64,000 bases of DNA, from positions 1 to 64,000 of the forward strand of contig DATJBV010000009.1 in NCBI GenBank assembly GCA_035515055.1, written 5' to 3'. Position numbers and translations under genes: made by a program. Shown piece after piece: positions 8,137 through 15,860 of the stretch (the first letter of the stretch is position 1; each line of letters begins with the position of its first letter). The notes under the pieces are model-generated. The model searched no databases. It was given only the letters and a program-made list of their open reading frames with translations, and was not told where the DNA came from. Source of the stretch: Pollutimonas sp035515055. Its GTDB lineage: Bacteria > Pseudomonadota > Gammaproteobacteria > Burkholderiales > Burkholderiaceae_B.

Positions 8137-8889
8137 ATGTCAACATATGAGTGTGTGAAGGTTGAAAACAAGGACAACGGCGTAAGCATTATTTCGCTGA
8201 ACCGCCCGGACAAGAAGAATGCGCTGAATGCGCAACTCATACTGGAGTTGCACGATGCGTTCAAGGTGTTCGATGCCGACCCGACGCGCCGTGTTGCCGT
8301 CCTTACCGGCGAAGGCGATGCCGCCTTTTCGGCGGGCGCCGATCTGACCGATATGCCCGAGCTCTGGCGCGGCATTCCCAACGTCGGCATCCAGACCGAC
8401 AAGCCCATCATTTCCGCCGTCAGCGGTTGGTGCATAGGCGGCGCGCTGGTCATGGCCATGATGACGGACATCATCGTCGCCTCGGACACGGCCAAGTTCT
8501 ACTACCCTGAAGCGAAGGTCGGATTCACCGGCGGTATTATTTCGGGCCTGGTGCACCGCCTGCCTTACCACGTGGCAATGGAAGTCATTTTGCTGTGCCG
8601 CACGCTCGACGCAGAACGCGCGTACCAGCTGGGCTTCGTAAACAAGGTCGTCCCCGTCGGCACCCAGGTCCAGGAAGCTGTCGCCATGGCCGACGAACTG
8701 GCCACCATGGCGCCATTGGTGCACCGTACACTCAAGCGTTTCATCACTGATCAGGTAATGACGCGCGGTCCGTCGGAACAAATGGCACGGACACTGTTCG
8801 AGATCAAGACGCTTGAGGCCAGCGCCGATATCAAGGAAGGCTTTGCCGCTTTCCGCGAAAAACGCACGCCAGTCTTCACCGGCCAATAA
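8137..8889 (+). CDS. Crotonase (enoyl-CoA hydratase/isomerase) family protein, one catalytic Glu replaced
   Basis: A crotonase-fold enzyme of 250 residues. The oxyanion-hole block AAFSAGADLTDMPELW is at residues 62-77. The block GWCIGGALVMAMMTDIIVAS (97-116) has Val105 where enoyl-CoA hydratases have their first catalytic Glu, while Glu125 in YPEAKVG keeps the second. It ends REKRTPVFTGQ, as typical crotonases do. The start is preceded by AAGGAG. It closely resembles the product of 12798-13541, including the ELWR...VGI segment, which suggests paralogues from one duplication. With one Glu left, isomerisation, thioester hydrolysis or elimination is as likely as hydration. Confidence 0.88.
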   Translation: MSTYECVKVENKDNGVSIISLNRPDKKNALNAQLILELHDAFKVFDADPTRRVAVLTGEGDAAFSAGADLTDMPELWRGIPNVGIQTDKPIISAVSGWCIGGALVMAMMTDIIVASDTAKFYYPEAKVGFTGGIISGLVHRLPYHVAMEVILLCRTLDAERAYQLGFVNKVVPVGTQVQEAVAMADELATMAPLVHRTLKRFITDQVMTRGPSEQMARTLFEIKTLEASADIKEGFAAFREKRTPVFTGQ

Positions 8890-8916
8890 TCAACTAGTCC
8901 AACTCCGGAGGCGGCT

Positions 8917-9477
8917 ATGCCCACGAATAAGCTTGATACCTTCATTGCCGACATCGACCGTTTGGTGGACGAGTTCGGCGACAATGAAAACGAATTATTG
9001 CAGCGGGCACAGCCCTTACTGGAAGCGTTGGTCAGTAAGGACGACTGGCTGGACGACAAGTACGCCCAGCCGCATCCGCAGTATTACCAGCAGTATTGCC
9101 TTTATGCATGTCCACGGGGGCGATTCTCGCTTGTGAGTTTCGTCTGGGGTCCCGGTCAGAAGACGCCTGTGCATGATCACACGGTATGGGGCCTGATCGG
9201 CATGTTGCGAGGCGCCGAAGCGGGACAGCGCTTCAAGGTGCTGGAAGACGGCTCCATGGTTGCGGAAGGACGGGAAGAACTCCTGCCTGGCATGGTCGAC
9301 CGCGTGTCGCCCACGCACGGAGACATCCACCAAGTCTTCAACCTGCACGATAACCAGGTCTCTATCAGCATCCATCTGTATGGCGCCGATATCGGCAAGG
9401 TAAGCCGACACGTTTATGTGCCCGAGACGGGCGAGAAAAAAACATTCATCTCTGGTTATTCCCAACCCACACAATGA
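8917..9477 (+). CDS. Thiol dioxygenase, 3-mercaptopropionate dioxygenase type (cysteine dioxygenase family)
   Basis: A mononuclear iron cupin of 186 residues in the cysteine dioxygenase family. It is predicted to oxidise a thiol to a sulfinate with O2. The iron ligands are visible as His86 and His88 in TPVHDHTVWGLIGMLRGAE and His138 in GDIHQV. Ser151, His153 and Tyr155 (SIHLYGADIG) form the usual second-shell triad. YYQQY at 56-60 puts Gln where mammalian cysteine dioxygenase has Arg, the mark of 3-mercaptopropionate dioxygenases such as Pseudomonas PA2602. The start has GGAGG upstream, and the stop overlaps the molybdoenzyme start by ATGA. In Advenella and Variovorax, enzymes of this type act in dithio- and thiodipropionate breakdown. 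Confidence 0.85.
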   Translation: MPTNKLDTFIADIDRLVDEFGDNENELLQRAQPLLEALVSKDDWLDDKYAQPHPQYYQQYCLYACPRGRFSLVSFVWGPGQKTPVHDHTVWGLIGMLRGAEAGQRFKVLEDGSMVAEGREELLPGMVDRVSPTHGDIHQVFNLHDNQVSISIHLYGADIGKVSRHVYVPETGEKKTFISGYSQPTQ

Positions 9478-11801
9478 AAACATATACCGCGGCACATTGG
9501 GGGATCTACGAAGCCGAGACGTCCCCAGACAATAAAATCGGTCTGAAGCCACTAAGCACGGATCCCAGTCCGTCGCCGATCGGGTTAAGCATGCTGGAGG
9601 CATCGCGCGATGAATCCATACGCGTATTGCGGCCCGCCGTGCGCTCCGGATGGCTGGAAGGCCGAGGCAAACAAGACCGCAAGGGCCGGGGTCACGATGA
9701 CCCCTTTATCGAGGTCTCTTGGGACGAGGCATTGTCGCTGGTGTCGGAGGAGCTTCGACGCGTTATCGACCAGCATGGCAGCTCCAGCATTTTTGGCGGC
9801 TCGTATGGCTGGTCGAGCGCCGGCCGCTTTCATCATGCGCAAAGCCAGATTCATCGCTTTCTTAACGCGACCGGCGGCTACGTTTCGCACCGCGATAGCT
9901 ACAGCTTGGGCGCCGGGCGCGTCCTCTTGCCGTACATCGTGGCGTCCATGGACGAGCTTATCGGTGGCCATAGTTCCTGGGATACGCTGATCGAGCACAC
10001 TGAACTGTTCGTCAGTTTCGGCGGCGTTGCCGAAAAGAACGCCCAGGTCAGCCCGGGCGGGCCTGGCGATCACTTGGTCGCGCCTAGCCTGAATGCGATG
10101 CATAGAAAAGGCGTCGAATTCGTCAATATCAGCCCCGTGAAAAGCGATCTGGAAACCGGTGGCCGTTTTCAATGGATACCGATCAAGCCCACCACCGACA
10201 CGGCGCTCATGCTTGGCATCGCTTATGTGATCCACAAGAGCGGACGCCATGACCGGGACTTTCTTGCGCGCTGCACCGTGGGCTTCGAAAAATTCGAGGC
10301 CTATCTCACAGGCGGCAGCGACGGCGTTCCGAAAACGCCGCAGTGGGCGTCGGCTATCACAGGGGTCGATGCACAGAGAATTATCGAGCTTGCCGAGAAG
10401 ATGACAAGCAAGCGCACCATGATCAATGTAGCGTGGGCCTTGCAGCGTGCGGATTTCGGCGAGCAGCCGTTCTGGATGGCCGTGACGCTGGCGGCCATGC
10501 TGGGACAGATCGGATTGCCGGGGGGCGGATTTGGCGTCGGCTACGGGTCGGCCAACACGATGGGCAATCGCACAGCCCTGTTTCCCGGTCCCACTTTCAG
10601 CCAGGGCAGCAATGCGGTCGCCGACTTTATTCCGGTGGCGCGCGTGGCCGACATGCTGTTGGATCCCGGCGGCGTTTTTCAATATAAGGGCCGCGAGCAT
10701 ACGTACGCCGACATACGCCTGATCTATTGGGCGGGGGGCAATCCTTTCCATCACCATCAGGATCTGAATCGCTTGCGCGAGGCCTGGAACAGGCCGGAAA
10801 CGATCATCGTCAACGAGCAGTACTGGACGGCAACCGCAAAAATGGCCGATATCGTGCTGCCCGCGACCACATCGTTCGAGCGCGACGACATGGCGTACGC
10901 AAAGCGCGAGCGCTATATGACGTATATGTCCAAGCTGTACGACCCCATGGGCGAAGCAAAAGACGACTACGACATATTCGCGTTGTTGGCCAAACGCATG
11001 GGTGTCGAGGAAGTGTTCACCGAAGGCATGGATAGCGAAGCATGGCTGCGCTCTATATATAAAGAGTCGCGCGACCGCTCCGCCGCGGCGGGCGTGCGGC
11101 TACCCGACTACGACACCTTCCGGCGCCAGGGCCTGATCGATTTGTATACCCTGAAGGAGCCCGCCCCCGTCGTCATGTTCGAGGATTTTCGTCGCGATCC
11201 GGAGGCGCATAAGTTGAAGACCCGCAGCGGGAAGATCGAGATCTTCTGCGAAGAAATCGCGTCATACCAGTTGGCTGATTGCGGCGGCCACCCGCGGTGG
11301 TTTGAGCCGCGCGAATGGCTCGACGACGAGGCCCAAGAGGCGGGGCGCTTCCATATGATCAGCGACCAGCCGCATACCAAGCTGCATAGCCAGTTGGATC
11401 ACAGCGACTACAGCCGCGGCAACAAGATCAAGGATCGCGAACCCATCTACCTTCATATCGATGACATGCGGGCGCTGGGGCTGAACGAGCATGATGTCGT
11501 CCGTGTGTTCAACGACAGGGGCGCATGCCTGGCGGTAGCCGTGCCGACGGAAGGCCTACGCCGGGGTGTCGTAAAACTGTCGACCGGCGCATGGTTCGAC
11601 ACGATGCGCGATCCGGACGGTAAATGGCTGGACGTTCACGGCAATCCAAACGTGTTGACACGGGACGAGGGCGCCTCCAGTTTGTCGCAAGGTTGTTCGG
11701 CTCATTCATGCCTTGTCTCTATAGAGCGTTACAATGGGCGCCTTCCTCCCGTTACTGCGTTCAAAGCGCCTGTATTTCTGCGCGATAGGCCAGGGGTCTG
11801 A
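9474..11801 (+). CDS. BisC/TorA-type molybdopterin oxidoreductase (S- or N-oxide reductase)
   Basis: A cytoplasmic bis-MGD molybdenum enzyme of 775 residues in the DMSO reductase family. It is closest in layout to biotin sulfoxide reductase BisC (similar length, no Tat signal, no N-terminal Fe-S cysteines). The start MKTYTAAHWGIYEAE matches the BisC opening. GSYGWSSAGRFHHAQSQ (109-125) places Ser115 as the expected Mo ligand. Later cofactor blocks include GQIGLPGGGFGVGYG, WAGGNPFHHHQDLNRL and the C-terminal SQLDHSDYS. It is coupled to the thiol dioxygenase gene by a 4-base overlap. A sulfoxide or N-oxide of the pathway substrate is the likely electron acceptor; which one is not readable from sequence. 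Confidence 0.9.
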   Translation: MKTYTAAHWGIYEAETSPDNKIGLKPLSTDPSPSPIGLSMLEASRDESIRVLRPAVRSGWLEGRGKQDRKGRGHDDPFIEVSWDEALSLVSEELRRVIDQHGSSSIFGGSYGWSSAGRFHHAQSQIHRFLNATGGYVSHRDSYSLGAGRVLLPYIVASMDELIGGHSSWDTLIEHTELFVSFGGVAEKNAQVSPGGPGDHLVAPSLNAMHRKGVEFVNISPVKSDLETGGRFQWIPIKPTTDTALMLGIAYVIHKSGRHDRDFLARCTVGFEKFEAYLTGGSDGVPKTPQWASAITGVDAQRIIELAEKMTSKRTMINVAWALQRADFGEQPFWMAVTLAAMLGQIGLPGGGFGVGYGSANTMGNRTALFPGPTFSQGSNAVADFIPVARVADMLLDPGGVFQYKGREHTYADIRLIYWAGGNPFHHHQDLNRLREAWNRPETIIVNEQYWTATAKMADIVLPATTSFERDDMAYAKRERYMTYMSKLYDPMGEAKDDYDIFALLAKRMGVEEVFTEGMDSEAWLRSIYKESRDRSAAAGVRLPDYDTFRRQGLIDLYTLKEPAPVVMFEDFRRDPEAHKLKTRSGKIEIFCEEIASYQLADCGGHPRWFEPREWLDDEAQEAGRFHMISDQPHTKLHSQLDHSDYSRGNKIKDREPIYLHIDDMRALGLNEHDVVRVFNDRGACLAVAVPTEGLRRGVVKLSTGAWFDTMRDPDGKWLDVHGNPNVLTRDEGASSLSQGCSAHSCLVSIERYNGRLPPVTAFKAPVFLRDRPGV

Positions 11802-11828
11802 TACTGAAATAGCGATTCATAATAAAAA

Positions 11829-12608
11829 ATGTCGCTGGTTAAAGGGTGGCAACAAGTCGTGGATAAAACTTTCTTGAAAGGCCTGGTGCTCCTGGAAGCA
11901 ATGGCCAAGAATGAAAAAAGCTCTGGAGTAACAGAGTTGGCGGCGCAGCTATCCTTGAACAAAAGCAATGTGCATCGTTTGCTTCAAGGCCTGGTGCATC
12001 AAGGCTTCGCGCGCAAGGTCCCAGAGTCCAGCCGTTATGAACTGACGACGAAGCTCTGGGAACTTGGCGCGCGGGTATTCAACCGCTTGGACGTGCGCCT
12101 GGAAACCCTGCCGTACATGAAGCTGCTGGCCGAAGAAACGCAGGAAACCGTCCACCTGTCCATACTCGATGGCACCGAAGTCTTGTATATCGAGAAGATC
12201 GACAGCCCTCAGCCCGTACGCGCCTACACCACTGTCGGCGGGCGGGCGCCGGCGTCATGCGTGGCCACGGGCAAAGTCTTGCTGGCTTGGGCCGGAAACG
12301 ATGTCATTGCGCTCGCATTGCAGCAGTTGCGGCCGTTTACCACCAAGACCATTGTCGATCCCGCCGAATTCCACGAGCAGTTTGATCAGATTCGCAGTGT
12401 CGGCTATGCAATCAATTCAGGCGAGTGGCGCGAGCAAGTGGTAGGGGTGGCGGCGCCGTTGCGCGATGTCACCGGCGCGGTGGTTGCGGCCATCGGTATT
12501 TCTGGACCGGCTGAGCGGCTTACCCCGGAGCAGCTGCGTGCATTCGCGCCACGGCTAATCGAACTTGCCACCCTGGCGTCGAAGCGGCTGGGGTACACCG
12601 GGCGCTAG
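11829..12608 (+). CDS. IclR family transcriptional regulator
   Basis: A DNA-binding regulator of 259 residues. The winged helix-turn-helix is near residues 20-75 (GVTELAAQLSLNKSNVHRLLQGLVHQGF). The IclR effector-binding domain follows, with TVHLSILDGTEVLYIEKIDS and GRAPASCVATGKVLLAW. It lies 27 bases after the molybdoenzyme gene in the same direction and is the probable regulator of the island. IclR-type palindromes lie in the bidirectional promoter. The ATG at 11829 has no ribosome site. A GTG at 11859 (VDKTFLKGL, the common IclR beginning) is an alternative start that would shorten the protein by 10 residues. Confidence 0.92.
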   Translation: MSLVKGWQQVVDKTFLKGLVLLEAMAKNEKSSGVTELAAQLSLNKSNVHRLLQGLVHQGFARKVPESSRYELTTKLWELGARVFNRLDVRLETLPYMKLLAEETQETVHLSILDGTEVLYIEKIDSPQPVRAYTTVGGRAPASCVATGKVLLAWAGNDVIALALQQLRPFTTKTIVDPAEFHEQFDQIRSVGYAINSGEWREQVVGVAAPLRDVTGAVVAAIGISGPAERLTPEQLRAFAPRLIELATLASKRLGYTGR

Positions 12609-12654
12609 TTCGGCGTCCATCTCCATTTTTGCGTTTCCCTTAGACGTTATTTAC

Positions 12655-12684
12655 TTGACATATCAAGCGGCGACGGCTTAGTAT
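12655..12684 (+). promoter_or_regulatory. Putative promoter of the crotonase / CoA-transferase / racemase operon
   Basis: A perfect TTGACA (12655-12660) is followed after 18 bases by TAGTAT (12679-12684), four of six matches to a -10 box. Downstream at 12704-12720 lies an inverted repeat, GTTC-N9-GAAC, which could be a regulator site. The transcript would start about 100 bases before the crotonase start. Confidence 0.45.
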
Positions 12685-12797
12685 TTTCATTACATGATAC
12701 GCCGTTCCGTATATTAGAACAACATTCAGCGGTAGACGAGCGGGCGTTGGCGACGGAATGTCGTCCACGATATCGACAAATTATGGAGGAGACTGCG

Positions 12798-13541
12798 TTG
12801 AAAAATAAGATCGAAACACAGCATTTCGAAAATGGCGTGACGCTGTTCACGATCAATCGTCCGGAGGTGCGCAATGCTATTTGTTCGCGGACGGCCATTG
12901 AGCTGCAGGATGCATTTGCGGAATTCGATCGCTCTGAACAGAGGGTTGCCGTTATTACCGGTGCGGGCGACCTTTCGTTTTCGGCCGGCGCCGACGTCGA
13001 CGACATTCCCGAGCTATGGAGATGCGTGCCGACGGTGGGCATCACGACCGAGAAGCCGATCATTGCCGCAGTGGCGGGCTGGTGCGTGGGCGGCGGCCTG
13101 ATCATCACGATGATGAGCGATCTAGCCGTTGCCGCCGACAATACGAAGTTCTCCTACCCGGAAGCGCGGCTGGGACTGACGCAAGGAATGATCGCGGGGC
13201 TCGCAGGCAGGATTCCGCACAAGGCCGCCATGGAAATCATGTTGCTTGGCCGTACCGTCACGGCGGACCGCGCTCGCGAGATGGGACTGGTCAATGATGT
13301 TGTTCCCACAGGCGAACACGTGCAAGCGGCGCTGAAACTGGCCGGCGATCTAGCCGGCATGGCGCCCTTGGTCCTGAAGACGCTGAAGCGGTTCGTCACG
13401 GGGCACGTGCTGCCCGCCGGCCCCAGCGAGGACTTCGTGCGGATCCGGCGCGATCTGGACATCATCGCGCAAAGCGATGACCTTGCGGAAGGCTTCAGTT
13501 CATTTCGCGAAAAGCGCACCCCTGTATTCAAGGGCCGGTAA
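12798..13541 (+). CDS. Crotonase (enoyl-CoA hydratase/isomerase) family protein, one catalytic Glu replaced
   Basis: A crotonase of 247 residues, paralogous to the product of 8137-8889. The oxyanion block is LSFSAGADVDDIPELW (59-74). In GWCVGGGLIITMMSDL (94-109), Ile102 replaces the first catalytic Glu, and Glu122 in YPEARLG keeps the second. I chose the TTG at 12798 because GGAGGA (12785-12790) lies seven bases upstream. The longer in-frame reading from 12747 crosses that ribosome site and adds non-family residues. It begins a three-gene run with a CoA-transferase and a racemase. Confidence 0.87.
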   Translation: MKNKIETQHFENGVTLFTINRPEVRNAICSRTAIELQDAFAEFDRSEQRVAVITGAGDLSFSAGADVDDIPELWRCVPTVGITTEKPIIAAVAGWCVGGGLIITMMSDLAVAADNTKFSYPEARLGLTQGMIAGLAGRIPHKAAMEIMLLGRTVTADRAREMGLVNDVVPTGEHVQAALKLAGDLAGMAPLVLKTLKRFVTGHVLPAGPSEDFVRIRRDLDIIAQSDDLAEGFSSFREKRTPVFKGR

Positions 13542-13581
13542 GCACGCCGGTCAATTGCAACGATTAAAGGAAATCAGAAGT

Positions 13582-14793
13582 ATGTCGACGCCAAAGAGCC
13601 CAGCTGGGCTATTAAGCAGTTTGAAGGTACTGGATATCGGCACCATGGTTGCCGCGCCGGTGGCAGGGACATTATTGGCCGATTTCGGCGCTGATGTCAT
13701 CAAGGTGGAACAGCCGGGTGTTGGCGATACGCTGCGCGGGCTGGGGCCCTTTCTTGAGGGCGAAAGTCTATGGTGGAATGTCGATGGTCGCAACAAGCGG
13801 TCCATTACCCTCGACCTCAGGCAGGAAAAAGGCCAGGCAGTGCTTAAGCGGCTCGTGGCTAAGTCCGACGCCCTGCTCGAGAACTTCCGGCCCGGAACCC
13901 TGGAAAAATGGGACCTCGGTTATGCAAGCCTGGCAAAGATCAATCCGCGGCTCGTCATGCTGAGCGTCTCGGGCTTTGGCCAGACCGGCCCATTGTCGCA
14001 ACGCGCGGGGTACGACCGCATAGGCTTGGCATTCAGCGGCATTATGGCGCTTACCGGGTATCCCGACCGCCCGCCCGTGCGTATCGGCAACTCGATGGCT
14101 GACTACACCACAGCCACGCTGGGGGCATTTGCGGTGATGACGGCCTTGTACAGCCGCGATGCGAACGGCGGCGTGGGCCAGCAGATCGACCTTGCGCTCT
14201 ACGAGTCGGTCTTTCGTTTCACTGAATCGCTTACGAGTGCGTACGACCGTCTTGGCGTGATCCGGGAACGAACCGGCAATGTCCACTATGGTGCGGCGCC
14301 CGGCAACAACTTTGAGATGATCGACGGTCGCTATCTGACGCTTACCATTTCGGGCGATACGCTGTTCCAGCGCCTGATGCGGGCCATCGATCGGCCGGAC
14401 CTTGGCGCCGACCCCAGCCTGGCCGCTCATAAGCAGCGGTGGGAAAGAGTGCACGAGCTCAATGACATCGTAGGTGCCTGGGTCAAGTCGAACACCGTCG
14501 ACTTCGTGACGTCCACGCTGGAAAAATCGGGCGTTCCTTTTTCCGTGGCCTTGACGATCAAGGACATCAGCGAGCATCCGCATTACGCGGCGCGCGAGAA
14601 CATCGTAACGGTCGACCATCCCGAGCTGGGGCCACTGAAGATGCAAGGGGTTATTCCGAAGTTCAGCCATTCGCCGCCGGCCAAGATATCGCCCGCTCCG
14701 GCCATAGGCCAGCACAACGACGAGATCTATCTGGGCTTCCTCGGCATGGGTGAGGACGAGTATGCCGGACTCAAGGCCGAGGGCGTCATATGA
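13582..14793 (+). CDS. Family III CoA-transferase (CaiB/BaiF)
   Basis: A CoA-transferase of 403 residues. LKVLDIGTMVAAPVAGTLLA begins at residue 14, followed by FGADVIKVEQPGVGDTLRG and LLENFRPGTLEKW. Asp174 in NSMADYTTATLG fits the catalytic aspartate. It keeps the family's GQQIDLALYE segment. The start at 13582 (MSTPKSPAG) has AAAGGA upstream; the in-frame ATG at 13477 lies inside the preceding gene. It is coupled to the next gene by an ATGA overlap. It is a second CoA-transferase for this island and may serve a second acid or regenerate CoA from a different donor. Confidence 0.92.
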   Translation: MSTPKSPAGLLSSLKVLDIGTMVAAPVAGTLLADFGADVIKVEQPGVGDTLRGLGPFLEGESLWWNVDGRNKRSITLDLRQEKGQAVLKRLVAKSDALLENFRPGTLEKWDLGYASLAKINPRLVMLSVSGFGQTGPLSQRAGYDRIGLAFSGIMALTGYPDRPPVRIGNSMADYTTATLGAFAVMTALYSRDANGGVGQQIDLALYESVFRFTESLTSAYDRLGVIRERTGNVHYGAAPGNNFEMIDGRYLTLTISGDTLFQRLMRAIDRPDLGADPSLAAHKQRWERVHELNDIVGAWVKSNTVDFVTSTLEKSGVPFSVALTIKDISEHPHYAARENIVTVDHPELGPLKMQGVIPKFSHSPPAKISPAPAIGQHNDEIYLGFLGMGEDEYAGLKAEGVI

Positions 14794-15830
14794 CCACGTT
14801 GAACACTAACGGGACGGGCGTATTGGCGGGTGTCACCATCGTCGAGGTGGCGGCCATAGGTCCGGTGCCATGGGGCTTGACGCTGCTCGCGAGGATGGGC
14901 GCGCAAATAACGCGCATCCGGCGTCCGCCGGCTCCTGCCGATGCAAGGAAAACCGCCCCGCATTTATTTGGCGATATTGGGCGGGACGACGTCTTCCTGG
15001 ACCTGAAGTCGCAGGCGGACGTCGAACAGGCGCTTGCCTTGATCAGCAAGGCCGACGTGCTCGTCGAGGGTATGAGGCCGCGGGTCATGGAGCGGCTTGG
15101 TCTAGGGCCCGCGGTTTGCCTGGCGGCGAACCCCGGGCTGGTCTATGCGCGAGTGACGGGGTGGGGCCAGGATGGACCCTTGGCCCAACGCGCCGGGCAT
15201 GATATCAACTACATCTCCTTGTCCGGGGCGCTGCACGCCATCGGCGTCAAAGACCAAGCCCCGGTTATTCCCCTGAACCTCATAGGCGACTACGGCGGCG
15301 GCGGGGCTTTCATGGCGTTGGGTATTGTCGCGGCCGTGTTGAGCCAACGCAGCACAGGCAAAGGCCAGGTCATCGATGTTTCCATGCTCGACGGCTCGGC
15401 AAACCTGATGGCCCTGGCGTATGAACGCCACGCGCTGGGCCTGTGGGAAGACAAGCGCGGAGAGAACATACTGGATGGCGGGGCCCCCTGGTACAGCGTG
15501 TATCGTACGCAGGACGACAAGTACATGGCGGTCGGGGCCATTGAACCGCAGTTTTATCTTGAGCTTCTGGCCGGTCTGGGACTGGATGCCGCCACCGTAC
15601 CCGATCGTACGGACCGCGGCAATTGGGATAAACTGCGCGCAATGTTCGCACAACTCTTTGCGAAGAAAACGCGCCAGGAGTGGAGCGCGATTTTCGAAGA
15701 GATGGATGCTTGTGTAACGCCCGTGTTGTCCATGCGGGAAGCGCCATTGCATCCGCATAATGTGGCTCGCCAAACGTTTGTGAAGGACGATACGGTCATA
15801 CGCCCCAATGTAGCGCCGCGTTTCGATTAA
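14790..15830 (+). CDS. Alpha-methylacyl-CoA racemase-like protein
   Basis: A family III CoA-transferase homologue of 346 residues. It carries the racemase signature rather than a plain transferase one. GWGQDGPLAQRAGHDINYIS places His137 and the later IGDYGGGG places Asp167. Their spacing of 30 residues equals that of the catalytic His126/Asp156 pair of the Mycobacterium tuberculosis racemase MCR. LDGGAPWYSVY and VGAIEPQFY are also MCR blocks. The predicted reaction is inversion of the alpha-methyl centre of a 2-methylacyl-CoA. It starts within the stop of the CoA-transferase gene (ATGA overlap). Its presence hints that the pathway handles an alpha-substituted acyl-CoA. Confidence 0.85.
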   Translation: MTTLNTNGTGVLAGVTIVEVAAIGPVPWGLTLLARMGAQITRIRRPPAPADARKTAPHLFGDIGRDDVFLDLKSQADVEQALALISKADVLVEGMRPRVMERLGLGPAVCLAANPGLVYARVTGWGQDGPLAQRAGHDINYISLSGALHAIGVKDQAPVIPLNLIGDYGGGGAFMALGIVAAVLSQRSTGKGQVIDVSMLDGSANLMALAYERHALGLWEDKRGENILDGGAPWYSVYRTQDDKYMAVGAIEPQFYLELLAGLGLDAATVPDRTDRGNWDKLRAMFAQLFAKKTRQEWSAIFEEMDACVTPVLSMREAPLHPHNVARQTFVKDDTVIRPNVAPRFD

Positions 15831-15860
15831 AAGTGTTCAGGCGCAAGCCGGCCCCCACCC

